Source of the DNA: Phycisphaeraceae bacterium | GTDB taxonomy: Bacteria; Planctomycetota; Phycisphaerae; Phycisphaerales; Phycisphaeraceae | Assembly: GCA_029260715.1 (NCBI GenBank) | Contig: JAJDCS010000039.1 | Coordinates: forward strand, 154,941-218,940 | Length of the DNA stretch: 64,000 nucleotides | Reading direction: 5' to 3' | Shown: one piece after another, positions 28,898 through 41,752 of the stretch | Numbering within the stretch: the stretch's first letter is position 1 | Layout: each line of letters starts with the position of its first letter | The notes under the pieces: generated by a model | Told to the model about the DNA's origin: nothing | Databases searched by the model: none | Seen by the model: the letters and a program-made list of their open reading frames with translations, nothing else | Position numbers and translations under genes: made by a program

Positions 28898-28970
28898 GGC
28901 TGCATATTGTAGCCATGCGTCGAAATGACCTAATATACTGTGTACGAGCTATATTTTCGCAAGGAGAATT

Positions 28971-29618
28971 ATGGATTCTACAGTGCAACAATCGTGGGAA
29001 AATTTTCTGAACCCTGACCTAATGCGTCATCGCCTAATCAGCGCCTCCATCTACATCGCAGGCTATGAAAGCCTTAAAGATGCCATCATTGATCGGATTC
29101 GCTATTTCTTTTGGAATGGCTTTGATCAAACTGGCGATAAGATCGACCCTGAGTATCAATCTAGTGTATTAAGCCGAAACAAGAGTCCTTTGTACGCGAG
29201 CTTAGACTGGCTAAAACACATGAACGCCATCGACAACGAAGATATTGCTTCATTTGATCGAATCAAAAATTGCCGAAACGTTCTTGCGCATCGCCTCTTT
29301 GCCACGCTTAGCTCCGAAGGCTTGCCATCTAATTTTGAAAAGTGTTTTCATGAAATGGTTTCGCTTCTACGCAAAGTCGAAGTGTGGTGGATCAAGGAAG
29401 TTGAAATCACAACCGATCCAGACTTCGATGGACAAGAAATCGACGAGGATGACATCCAGCCCGGTCGTGTGCTTGGTCTTCAATTGTTGTGCGATATCGC
29501 TCTTGGCGATGCAGAAAGAAGTCGCTTATATTTCGATGAATTCCAAAGGCGAGCGGGAACAGATAACCTCCACGATGTGGCTATTGGCATCGGAGATACT
29601 TCGCTAGAACAACAATAA
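28971..29618 (+). CDS. HEPN-like protein of unknown function, low GC
   Basis: 215 residues, mostly helical, with R102-N-V-L-A-H107 in RIKNCRNVLAHRLFATL. This fits the Rx4-6H motif of HEPN domains, many of which are RNases in toxin-antitoxin and defence systems. The flanks (DWLKHMNAID before, a helix with FEKCFHEMVSLLRKVE after) suit the four-helix HEPN fold. GC content is visibly lower than in adjacent genes, a sign of recent acquisition. AAGGAG with a five-base spacer precedes the ATG, a stronger site than most here. No nucleotidyltransferase (MNT) or other antitoxin gene is next to it. The HEPN call is an inference from one motif. Confidence 0.6.
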   Translation: MDSTVQQSWENFLNPDLMRHRLISASIYIAGYESLKDAIIDRIRYFFWNGFDQTGDKIDPEYQSSVLSRNKSPLYASLDWLKHMNAIDNEDIASFDRIKNCRNVLAHRLFATLSSEGLPSNFEKCFHEMVSLLRKVEVWWIKEVEITTDPDFDGQEIDEDDIQPGRVLGLQLLCDIALGDAERSRLYFDEFQRRAGTDNLHDVAIGIGDTSLEQQ

Positions 29619-29636
29619 CGCGGTCAGCTTGCAATC

Positions 29637-31106
29637 TTATGCCCCCTGCTTCTGCAGCTTGGCCATGCGATCGGCGAAGAGTTTCTTGGCTTCGCCGGCG
29701 AGGTAGAAGCTGCCAGTGACGATGATCAGGTCCTCGCGGCTGACGGCGCGGTTGGCTAGCTGTAGCGCCTCTTCGAGTGTTGGCGCGGCTTGTGCCATCT
29801 TGCCGGAGACCTCGGCGAACTGGGTCAGCAAGTCGGCTGGCTCCACGGCGCGGGGGTTGGCTTTGGCGCGGGTGAAGATGACCTTGTCGGCGCCCAGCGA
29901 AACTTGCTTGAGCATGCTGGCCACGCTTTTGTCCTGGCCACAGCCGAAAATGAGCACCAGCGAGTCGTAGGCGATGTAGGCGCCCAGCGCTTTGATCAGG
30001 GATTGGATCGACGCGGCGTTGTGGGCGCCGTCGACGACGACGTGCGGCTTGTCGCAGACGCGTTCCATGCGTCCGGCGATCGTGGTGGCGGCCAGGCCCT
30101 CGGTGACCTGCTCGTCGGAGATCTCAAACCCGGCGCCCTTGAGCTTGTCGAGGATGGCCAGCGCCAGCCCGCAGTTCAGGGCTTGGTGCTCCCCGCGCAG
30201 CGGCACGGGCAGGTGCTCCCACCGGCTGGTGGGGGTGGTGATGCACACGCGCGTGTGCGGGCCAAGCTCGCGGCTGGCTTGGAAGCGGTAGCTGAAGTCG
30301 ACTTGCTTGCCGTTGAACTCAATCGGCGCGCCGACGCTCTGGGCGGCTTCTTGGAACACCTGGGTGACTTCCGGTGATTGCTCGATGCTGACCACCGGGA
30401 CGTTTTTCTTGAAGATCCCGGCTTTCTCTTTGGCGATCAGAGCCTCGTCCTTGCCGAGGATCTGTGTGTGGTCGAGGCTGATCTGGGTCATGCCGCACAC
30501 AAGGGGCGTGACAATGTTGGTCGCGTCGAGCCGGCCGCCAAGCCCTGTTTCAAGCACGGCGATGTCCACGGCTTGGTCGGCGAAATACCGCAGGGCCGCG
30601 ACGGTCATAATCTCATAAAACGTCGGGGGCGTGCCGCCTAGCTTCTTGACCTCGGCGGCGATGAGCCGCATGGTTTCGGTGAAGTCTGCGTAGCCGATCA
30701 TCTGCCCGTCGATCGTGATGCGCTCGCGCAGGTCAACCAGGTGTGGGCTGGTGTACAGCCCGACCGTGTAGCCGCTGGTCTTGAGCACGCTGGTGACCAT
30801 GGCGCAGGTCGAGCCCTTGCCCTTGGTACCCGCGACGTGGACAAATTTGAGTTCCTGGTGCGGCTGGCCCAAGCGGTTCAACAACCGGCGCGTGCGTTCG
30901 AGGCTGAACGTGCGGTTGTTGTAGGTGACAATCCGCTGGTGTTCGTGGTTGATGTGGCTGTAGAGCCAACGACAGGCGGTGGCGTAATTCGTGATGCCCG
31001 CCACGCTTAAATCCGTGGCGCCGGTCTTTCTGCGAGACGACGAGCCTGACGCCCTGGGTTTAGACGATGACCGCTTCGATTTTGTCGATGATGAGGAGGG
31101 TGACAT
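29637..31106 (-). CDS. folC: Bifunctional folylpolyglutamate / dihydrofolate synthase
   Basis: Adds glutamate to folates. The P-loop reads HVAGTKGKGSTCAMV and the Mur-ligase-like fold continues with LYTSPHLVDLRERI, AVLETGLGGRLDATN and ISLDHTQILG. The C-terminal domain has VVDGAHNAAS and LIFGCGQDK. The core is normal in size, but residues 1-35 are an extra Ser/Lys/Arg-rich stretch (TKSKRSSSKPRASG). A near-consensus promoter ends nine bases before the ATG and there is no ribosome-binding site, so translation may be leaderless. Third folate-related gene in this part of the window. Confidence 0.93.
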   Translation of the reverse strand: MSPSSSSTKSKRSSSKPRASGSSSRRKTGATDLSVAGITNYATACRWLYSHINHEHQRIVTYNNRTFSLERTRRLLNRLGQPHQELKFVHVAGTKGKGSTCAMVTSVLKTSGYTVGLYTSPHLVDLRERITIDGQMIGYADFTETMRLIAAEVKKLGGTPPTFYEIMTVAALRYFADQAVDIAVLETGLGGRLDATNIVTPLVCGMTQISLDHTQILGKDEALIAKEKAGIFKKNVPVVSIEQSPEVTQVFQEAAQSVGAPIEFNGKQVDFSYRFQASRELGPHTRVCITTPTSRWEHLPVPLRGEHQALNCGLALAILDKLKGAGFEISDEQVTEGLAATTIAGRMERVCDKPHVVVDGAHNAASIQSLIKALGAYIAYDSLVLIFGCGQDKSVASMLKQVSLGADKVIFTRAKANPRAVEPADLLTQFAEVSGKMAQAAPTLEEALQLANRAVSREDLIIVTGSFYLAGEAKKLFADRMAKLQKQGA

Positions 31107-31114
31107 AAGTCGTA

Positions 31115-31143
31115 ACTATAGCAAAATATGACCCCAACGTCAA
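31115..31143 (-). promoter_or_regulatory. Near-consensus sigma-70 promoter of folC
   Basis: On the minus strand: TTGACG (five of six), a 17 bp spacer, then TATAGT (five of six). The expected start of transcription falls at or a few bases before the folC ATG at 31106. Confidence 0.7.
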
Positions 31144-31171
31144 ATTAATGCGTTTAAATCGTTTTTGTCTA

Positions 31172-31203
31172 TGCGTTTATGAGTATGACTCGAAATAAAC
31201 GCA
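31172..31203. promoter_or_regulatory. Inverted repeat in the serS-folC gap
   Basis: TGCGTTTATGAGT / ACTC-gaa-ATAAACGCA forms a 13 bp stem with a three-base loop and a small bulge. A third TGCGTTTA half-site is at 31149-31156. No T-run follows, so it is more like an operator or RNA structure than an intrinsic terminator. Confidence 0.5.
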
Positions 31204-31293
31204 CAGCTTAATCAATGCTATTTATATCGTTATATTGCTTTTTGCTTGACTCCGTGTGCCTTGGAAGGGTGTAAGAAGCTGCGGCGGCGTTGC

Positions 31294-32613
31294 TTACCGT
31301 TTCGATACCCGGTCCATTCCCATCATATACGGCCGAAGCCGGGGCGGGATCGTGATGGAGCCATCGGCCTGCTGGTACAGTTCCATAATCGGGATCAAGA
31401 TGCGCGGGCTGGCGATGACGGTGTTGTTGAGCGTGTGGCAGAAATGGACCTTGCCGTCGCCGTCGCGGTACCGCAGGTTCAGGCGTCTGGCTTGGAAGTC
31501 ATAAAAGCGCGAGGCCGAGTGCGTCTCGCCCCAACTCTGACGAGATGGCATCCACGTCTCGATGTCATATTTCGCGGCCTGCCCCTGGCCCAGCTCACCG
31601 GTGCATACTTGCACAACGCGGTAAGGCAGCTCCAACGCCTGGAGCACCTCCTCGGCGTTTTGCAGAATTGTCTGGTGCCACTGCTTGGATTTTTCGTGAT
31701 CGTTCGCGCACACGACCACTTGCTCGACCTTGTCGAACTGGTGGATGCGGTAGAGCCCGGCTGTGTCTTTGCCGTACGTGCCCGCCTCCCGCCGGTAGCA
31801 AGGGCTCATGGCCACATACCGCAGCGGCAGGTCTTTTTCGTCAACGATCTCGTCCATGTGGTACGCGGTGAGCGGGACCTCAGCCGTGCCCACCAAGTAC
31901 GCGGGCGGGTCTTCGTTGCTCATCTCGTAGCTCTGCTGCCTGCCAAGCGGGAAGTACCCCGTGCCCAGCATGGCCTGCTCGCGCACGAGCACCGGTACGG
32001 ACATCGGCTTAAACCCCTTTTCAATCATCATCTCCAGCGCCAGCCGCAGCACGGCCTGGTGTAACAGGGCACCGGCCCCGGTCAGGAAGTAGCTGCGGGA
32101 GCCGGCGAGCTTCACCCCACGCTCGGTGTCGATCATGCCTAGCTCGGTGCCCAAAGCAGCGTGGTCCTTGGGCTCAAAGTCGAATTGACGCACCTGCCCC
32201 CACCGGCGTAGCTCCACATTCTCCGAGTCGTCTTTGCCCACAGGCACGTCGCCGTCGGGCGGCTGAGGGATGCGCATCACCAGTTCCTGCACCCGCTCAT
32301 GTAGCTGGGCAATGCTCGACTCCAAGTCTTGCTCTTGGCGTTTAAGTTCGGCGGGGCGCTGCTGCAACTCTTGCATCTGCGCTTGAAGCGAGTTTTTTTC
32401 TTGTGGCGAGGCTTTCTTGAGTTGCCCGGCGAGTTGGCCGATCCGCTTGCCGATCTGGTTCTTCTCAGCGGTGATTTGTTGACAATCGGTCAGGAGCTGG
32501 CGGTGCTGGGTGTCGAGTTCCAGCAGCCGGTCCACGTCCGCATCGATGCGTTTGTGTTTGGCTGCCTCGCGGTAGCGGTCGGGATTCTGACGCAAGTCTT
32601 TCAGGTCGATCAT
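31294..32613 (-). CDS. serS: Seryl-tRNA synthetase
   Basis: Charges tRNA-Ser. The N-terminal antiparallel coiled-coil arm, residues 27-105, includes EKNQIGKRIGQLAGQLKK. The class II catalytic core follows, with motif 2 SPCYRREAGTYGKDTAGLYR and HQFDKVEQVV, and motif 3 near NNTVIASPRILIPIMELYQ. The substrate-loop TAEVPLTAYHMDEI is present. The C-terminal IPPRLRPYMMGMDRV is the usual ending. 439 residues, slightly above the common 425. A TATAAG box on the minus strand at about 32670 may be its promoter. Confidence 0.96.
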   Translation of the reverse strand: MIDLKDLRQNPDRYREAAKHKRIDADVDRLLELDTQHRQLLTDCQQITAEKNQIGKRIGQLAGQLKKASPQEKNSLQAQMQELQQRPAELKRQEQDLESSIAQLHERVQELVMRIPQPPDGDVPVGKDDSENVELRRWGQVRQFDFEPKDHAALGTELGMIDTERGVKLAGSRSYFLTGAGALLHQAVLRLALEMMIEKGFKPMSVPVLVREQAMLGTGYFPLGRQQSYEMSNEDPPAYLVGTAEVPLTAYHMDEIVDEKDLPLRYVAMSPCYRREAGTYGKDTAGLYRIHQFDKVEQVVVCANDHEKSKQWHQTILQNAEEVLQALELPYRVVQVCTGELGQGQAAKYDIETWMPSRQSWGETHSASRFYDFQARRLNLRYRDGDGKVHFCHTLNNTVIASPRILIPIMELYQQADGSITIPPRLRPYMMGMDRVSKR

Positions 32614-32858
32614 GACAAAGGCCTGTTGCCGACTCTAAAGGTGGTAAATCCGAGCGGCTATCTTATACGGATCGCAGAGGGGCTGCTTTAACCGCGGTTG
32701 GGGTAATGGAGCGGGTTTATCGAGCGATTTTTACACCACACGCGGGCACCATCCGCCGCTCCATAGCCGTGTGGCAGCCGGGCCTGGGCCGCTCGGAGGT
32801 AGAGAAAATAAAACTGATCGACCTGGTGGGCGTGTTGACGCGACGGACTTGCAGCGGG

Positions 32859-34024
32859 CTAAGTGTGCGAGTCGCTTGTCAGCGGGTCCGCCTGGTCCGT
32901 TGGATCGACAACGAGCCGGTCGGCAAGTGATTGCAACTGCTCAATGGAGCGACTGACGTCGGCGGTGCCGCTTCGGGCGTCGTCTTCCATTTGCTCGGCC
33001 AGGGTGGTCAACACGGGGAACCCAGCGGTGCCGCCGGCGCCCTTGAGCCAGTGCGCTACCGTCGCCAGCCGCGTCAGGTCCTGGGCGTCGAGTGCTTGGC
33101 GCATCTCTTCGATCTGCTGATGCAGGTGGTTGATGAACTCGACGGCGATCTCACGGAACTCCTCATCCTCCATGGGCAGGTTGCAAACGATGGGCTGTTG
33201 ATCGGCCGGCTCCGCGCTGGGGGCCGGCGCGATGGTCGGGGCCTGCGGAACTTGGCCCGGCGCCGCCATGGCCCGGCCTACCGTGATGATGAGCTGGTCT
33301 TGGTCGATGGGTTTGGAGAGGTACCCCGAGCAGCCGGCGCGTTCGCATTTCTCACGGTCGCCCTTCATGGCGTTGGCGGTCAGGGCGATGATACCCGCGT
33401 ACCGGCCCACGCGAATAACGTGATTGCCGGTGTCGGTGTCGCGGTATTCCGCCGCCCTGCCCAGGCAGTGCACGACCTCTAGCCGTGTCAGCGTCAGTTC
33501 CGCTGTACGCTCACGCACCCGTTTTTCAAGTTCCTGAGCGTGGATCGCCAGATTGTCGTGATTGGCCTTGATAACCAGGGCATTGCGCACCCGAGGCAGC
33601 AGTTCATTCAAGTTAACCGGCTTGGGCAAAAATCGGTCGCGCCCCACTCCAACGCCTGCCGCTTCGTCTGTTCATCGCAGGTCGCCTTCAGGATCAGCAC
33701 CGGCGTCTGCGATAAGTCCGCGTCGTCGCGCACCCGGCGAAGGATGTCCAAGCCGCTAACCTCTGGCATCATGATGTCCAGCAGGATCAAATCCGGCTTG
33801 TGTTCGTGGATCGCCGACATCGCTTTCACGGCGTCATTGAGAATCACAAAGTTGGTGTACCCCGCCTGCTGAAGATACTTGCGAGCGACTTTGCAGTTGA
33901 TCGGCTCGTCGTCGATGATCATGATCAGGCGCGGCCGCAAGTCGTCGGGCGCCAAACTGATCTCGGTGTTCGCCGTATCGAGTTGGTGTTGTGCCACCGC
34001 GCTGTCCTCCCCGTCGGCTCTCAC
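32859..34024 (-). pseudogene. Frameshifted, recombined response regulator (receiver / HD-GYP fragment / receiver end / HPt)
   Basis: Two overlapping frames make one broken gene. The first (34024 to 33608) has a receiver domain with LILLDIMMPEVSG, ending [10 protein letters not shown]. The second (from 33647) continues the same domain as [15 protein letters not shown]. One missing T in a five-T run at about 33630 explains the shift. The second frame has a linker helix, then only the first 22 residues of an HD-GYP domain ([21 protein letters not shown]). It then jumps at IIA into the end of another receiver ([28 protein letters not shown]) and an HPt domain with its phospho-histidine ([14 protein letters not shown]). 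The HD-GYP active site is lost. It looks like two adjacent regulator genes joined by deletion. A sequencing error could account for the frameshift but not the chimera. Confidence 0.8.
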
Positions 34025-34347
34025 GTTGATCGAGAGATACCTTTTTATCCCTGCTGTTTGCCCTTAGCCCAATGCTTGCGTGTCACAAACGGCAGTGCTG
34101 ACACCACACCGCGTAGCCGTCATACTCCGCAGCCAAATCACAAGACTAACTGCTTACTATTTCGGCTATTAGTTTGGCGCAATTGATAAGCTGGTCTGGC
34201 TTATCGGTCGGCCGACATCCATAACGCGACGCTTCGGTAGCGTCCTATAACGGCAATATCCGTGACGACAGGCTCGGCCCCTCAAAGTGGACCCAGTGGA
34301 TTGAAGATTAGAACACTGCCCAACTGTAAATCATTTGCACACGGAAA
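34025..34347. other. 323 bp gene-free region before tRNA-Val
   Basis: Upstream side of the broken regulator gene and downstream side of the tRNA. It contains a small hairpin GACGCT-TCGGT-AGCGTC (34228-34244) without a T-run. No open frame of note. Confidence 0.45.
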
Positions 34348-34421
<74 letters not shown>

Positions 34422-34668
34422 CGCTGATACGGATCGATTATTTAGTTTATCGTTCCTTCGCTGGGATTCATAGGGCGCTTGATGAGCGGTGGGACTGCTT
34501 TTTGTTCCGTTACGTCCCAATCCGCCTCGCTCCGCAGCGGTGACGCCTCAGCGCACACCCCCGTGTCGTACTAAAAAGGTCAGTCGGCTCTGGGCGTTGT
34601 TTTCACGTAGGTCAAAACACCGTATCATCTGAGTCGCACTCATCACAATACCTAGGCTCAAAGGCACC

Positions 34669-35568
34669 ATGACGACCCCCACTGAACAGCCCCCACAACA
34701 CGCCATTCGGCTGCGGAACGTGGTCAAGCGGTTCGACGGGCGGGTCGTGCTCGACGGGGTGAACCTGGACATCCGCCGCGGCGAGACCATGGTGATCATG
34801 GGCGGGTCGGGGTCGGGCAAGAGCACGCTGCTGCGCACCATCATCGGCTCGATCATCCCCGATGAAGGCTCCATTGAGATGCTGGGCCAAGACATCACCA
34901 TCCTAGAAGAAGCCCGGCTCAACGACGTGCGCAAGAAAATCGGCGTGCTGTTCCAGTCCGGGGCGTTGTTCAATTCGATGACGCTGCGTCAGAACGTGGC
35001 CCTGCCGCTGGAGGAGCACACCAGCCTGCCCCCGCAGACCATCGACATCATGGTCAAGATCAAGCTCGAACTGGTCGGTCTGCGTGAGCACGCGGACAAA
35101 TACCCCTCCCAGATCTCCGGCGGTATGAAGAAACGAGCCGGGCTGGCCCGGGCGCTGGCGCTTGACCCGCAGATCCTTTTTTACGACGAGCCCTCGGCGG
35201 GACTGGACCCCATCACCAGCGCCGAGATCGACCAGCTTATGCTGAACCTGACCAAGCAGCTTGGCGTGACGAGCGTGGTGGTGACACACGAGATGGACTC
35301 GGCCTTCACCATCGCCGACCGCATGACCATGCTCGACCACGGGCACATGATCATCGTTGAAGAACGGCAGTACTTCGACGCCCTACGCGCCGACGACCGC
35401 CCCACGGAAGGGCTAAGCCAAACGGAGAAGCTCATCCGCCAATTCCTGCGAGGCGACGCCAAGGGGCCTATCACCGAACGCAAGCAGACGACGGGGTACG
35501 TGGACGACCTGCTTGGCAAGATGCCCAAACACTTGGCGCCCCGCCCTTCGGTGCAGGCCACGCGTTAG
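34669..35568 (+). CDS. MlaF-like phospholipid ABC transporter ATPase
   Basis: ATP-binding subunit of the Mla/MCE lipid transport family. Walker A is GGSGSGKST, the signature is ISGGMKKRAGLARAL and Walker B is ILFYDEPSAGLDPITSAEID. The MKKR variant of the signature and the C-terminal region (residues 230-299) are typical of MlaF/Ttg2A rather than import ATPases. It is followed after 95 bp by the MCE-domain gene on the same strand. The permease gene (mlaE type), usually next to these, is not in the window. 299 residues; AAAGG before the ATG. Confidence 0.9.
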   Translation: MTTPTEQPPQHAIRLRNVVKRFDGRVVLDGVNLDIRRGETMVIMGGSGSGKSTLLRTIIGSIIPDEGSIEMLGQDITILEEARLNDVRKKIGVLFQSGALFNSMTLRQNVALPLEEHTSLPPQTIDIMVKIKLELVGLREHADKYPSQISGGMKKRAGLARALALDPQILFYDEPSAGLDPITSAEIDQLMLNLTKQLGVTSVVVTHEMDSAFTIADRMTMLDHGHMIIVEERQYFDALRADDRPTEGLSQTEKLIRQFLRGDAKGPITERKQTTGYVDDLLGKMPKHLAPRPSVQATR

Positions 35569-35663
35569 ACCGCCCACCCGCGTGCGGGCAGAGACGTTTC
35601 AAGTACAATTAACCTCACGCGGCAGCGGTAAACCACAACCCCTCAAGCAGAGACACAGCGGCT

Positions 35664-36917
35664 ATGAACCGAGAACGTGAAAACCTGAAAGCGGGCGTGT
35701 TTGTCTTGACCGGCGGTGTGCTGGCGCTGGTCGTGATCTTTGTCTTGTCAGACATCGGCAGGCTGTTCGAACGCCAGCAGACGGTGCGCGTGTACTACCA
35801 GCTAAGCGACGGGCTTCAAGGCCTCAAGGAAGGCGCCCCCGTCACCCTGGGCGACCAGCCGATCGGCGAGGTCACGCGTATTGAAGACAAAATTGATCAG
35901 GTCAACAGAGACACCACACGCGTCGTGGGTAAGATCATCACCGCCCATGTCCCCAAGCGGTACCAGCTATTCCAAAACGCGATTATCGAGCTCAAAGCTC
36001 CGCTGATCGGAAGCGGCACGTCTCTGAACATCCGCAGCGTGGGTGTGGGCAACCCGTACAAAGACAAGGAACCGATACCCGGCAGCTTAGCGGGGACCAT
36101 GCAGGTTCAAGAATTGATCCGTGAAGCGGGGATCGGCGAGCAGCAGCGTGAAGAGATACGCCAGATCATCGCGAATGTTGAGTCGGTCACCGCCACGCTT
36201 CGTGATGACACACCTCATCTCACCGACCAAGCCAAGCAGATCATGACCGACGTCCAGGCCGCCGCCGGCGACCTCAAAGCCGCGATCGCCCAGGCCAACA
36301 GCATGCTGGTCGACCTCGGCAAGTACCACGAGCCCTGGGTCGCGCGTATCGACAACGTGACTCAATCAGCCGAGCAGGCCCTGGCCGAGATCCGTGACCT
36401 GGTGCGTGACAAAGCCCCCGCCGTGCGTAACACCCTGGACAACGTCCACAGCGTGACACAGACCGCCAAGGACAAAACCGTTGCCCAAGTCACCCAGGCG
36501 CTGGACAGCGCGGTGGCGGCGTTGGACAGCTTCAAGGCCACCAGCGAGCAAATCAAGACGCTCGTGGTCGGGCAGCGGCCGGTGCTGGAGCGGGCGATGG
36601 CGAACATGCAACTCACCGCCGACCAACTCAAGCTCACAGCCATCGAGGTCCGGCGGTCGCCCTGGCGGCTGATGTACACGCCTGACAAAGCAGAACTCGA
36701 TTCGGACAACCTGTACGACGCGGCCCGGTCGTTCGCCTCAGCCGCCAGCGCCCTGGACACCACCGCCGACAGCCTGCGCGTCCTGGCGGACGACCCCACC
36801 GTCCAGCAAGGCGAGGTCCAGAAAATGCTCAACCACCTCGAAGCCGTGTTTTCTAAATACTCGGTCGCGGAAAAAGCGTTCTGGAAAGAGCTGGGCGTCG
36901 GGTCCGTTACGCCGTGA
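35664..36917 (+). CDS. MlaD/MCE-family substrate-binding protein
   Basis: 417 residues. A single N-terminal membrane helix (VFVLTGGVLALVVIFVLSD) is followed by one MCE domain (VYYQLSDGLQGLKEGAPVTL through LIGSGTSLNIRSVG). A long periplasmic helical tail (residues 150-400) carries repeated QAKQIMTDVQAAAGD-type heptads. This layout matches MCE proteins whose tails form a channel or bridge for phospholipid traffic between membranes. Partner of the MlaF-like ATPase just upstream. A longer tail than E. coli MlaD (183 residues) suggests a PqiB/YebT-like tunnel or a bridge to the outer membrane, though with one MCE domain only. Confidence 0.88.
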   Translation: MNRERENLKAGVFVLTGGVLALVVIFVLSDIGRLFERQQTVRVYYQLSDGLQGLKEGAPVTLGDQPIGEVTRIEDKIDQVNRDTTRVVGKIITAHVPKRYQLFQNAIIELKAPLIGSGTSLNIRSVGVGNPYKDKEPIPGSLAGTMQVQELIREAGIGEQQREEIRQIIANVESVTATLRDDTPHLTDQAKQIMTDVQAAAGDLKAAIAQANSMLVDLGKYHEPWVARIDNVTQSAEQALAEIRDLVRDKAPAVRNTLDNVHSVTQTAKDKTVAQVTQALDSAVAALDSFKATSEQIKTLVVGQRPVLERAMANMQLTADQLKLTAIEVRRSPWRLMYTPDKAELDSDNLYDAARSFASAASALDTTADSLRVLADDPTVQQGEVQKMLNHLEAVFSKYSVAEKAFWKELGVGSVTP

Positions 36918-37058
36918 GTTGGGTATCGCCTAAGCCGTACTCATTGGATGCCCTTGGATTGATGCGGTAATATGAGCAAGCCGCTATAGATAGCCGATGG
37001 TAGAATATGCCGTGGTGAGAGAAAGGCCGGTCGGCGACCAGAGAGGATGGTTCAAACA

Positions 37059-37328
37059 ATGACAACTCGCATGAAATTAAACGGGCTGCTGGGCTCCGCC
37101 CTGGCTGCGATTCTATGGTGTCAGGTCGGGTGCAGCCAACCCTCCATGACGGAGATGATGCGGCTGGACATGAGCCCTGAATTTGAAACCGTCGCCTTGT
37201 CTCACGAGCAGCGGATGATCCGCCAGGCCCGCGCAATGGACACCACCGCCCGCCAGTTGCACGACGACTGGGACCAATTCTGGTTGCTGCGGCGGCCGCT
37301 CCGGATGACGGTCTATTCCATCCCCTGA
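37059..37328 (+). CDS. Small putative lipoprotein
   Basis: About 89 residues. Signal LLGSALAAILWCQVGCSQP, with cysteine in a lipobox-like VGC. The mature part is helical and charged (SHEQRMIRQARAMD, DDWDQFWLLRRP), ending in a basic piece. No known domain. In-frame ATGs are at 37047, 37059 and 37071; GAGAGG directly touches the first, so the second is preferred. It lies 140 bp after the MCE gene and could be its partner, but this is only positional. Confidence 0.6.
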   Translation: MTTRMKLNGLLGSALAAILWCQVGCSQPSMTEMMRLDMSPEFETVALSHEQRMIRQARAMDTTARQLHDDWDQFWLLRRPLRMTVYSIP

Positions 37329-37349
37329 TCGAGCGGCCAACCAATATTT

Positions 37350-41021
<3,672 letters not shown>

Positions 41022-41071
41022 AACTCGCTCAAGCCTTAAAATTCAAATGGTCAATGCGGGGCCCGGCTTTG

Positions 41072-41557
41072 TTAAGTGTGCACGTCAATGATCTCGGCTT
41101 TGAGCGTCTCGAGGTCCAGCACCGCCACGGTCGCTCTTGAATTGACCCACCCGCAACACTCACCGGGGTTTAAGAATAGCTTGCCGTTGGCTGTCTCGTT
41201 GACCACTTGGTGCGTGTGGCCGGTAATCACCACGTCGGCCGGCTCGGTGTCCGCGGGCTTGAGCCAATCCACAAAGTGGTGCATCACGATGGTTTTGCCC
41301 GCCAGCTTCACGGTCAGCGGGCCGTCCACGATATTGGGCAGTATCCCCTTGAGCCCTTCGCGCTCACCGTCGTTGTTGCCGTAGATGCAGTGTAGCGGGA
41401 CCGACAACGCATCCGGCGCGATCAATTGGGCGGCAAAAGGGGCGATGTAATCGCCCGCGTGGAGCACCGCGTGTACTTTTAGCCGCTCGAACAACGCCAC
41501 CGCACGCCGGAACGTCGGCAGCCGGTCATGTGTATCGCTAATCACTCCGAGCTTCAT
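41072..41557 (-). CDS. YfcE-type metallophosphoesterase
   Basis: 161 residues with the full metal-binding set of the calcineurin-like fold: ISDTHD, HAGDY, GNND, MHHF and GHTH. Small phosphodiesterases of this type (YfcE, MJ0936) cleave model phosphodiesters; the natural substrate is unknown. NPGECCGWVN near the end is the usual NPGS-like loop with two cysteines. It lies 50 bp upstream of carB on the same strand and may be co-transcribed. Confidence 0.92.
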   Translation of the reverse strand: MKLGVISDTHDRLPTFRRAVALFERLKVHAVLHAGDYIAPFAAQLIAPDALSVPLHCIYGNNDGEREGLKGILPNIVDGPLTVKLAGKTIVMHHFVDWLKPADTEPADVVITGHTHQVVNETANGKLFLNPGECCGWVNSRATVAVLDLETLKAEIIDVHT

Positions 41558-41752
41558 AGGTTACAGCCCTTGTTGAATAAAATGGGCGTCAAACGATTAT
41601 AAAGCCTTATTAACACTGTCATAAACGACAAATAAGCGGTCCCGACCTAACACTCAATCAAGCAACCCAGCGGGCCGATAAACCAGCACAGGCGTGTCCT
41701 GTTCACGCGCCGGTGTTGGCTCTGACTTTCTAAATAATTCATACTACATTGA

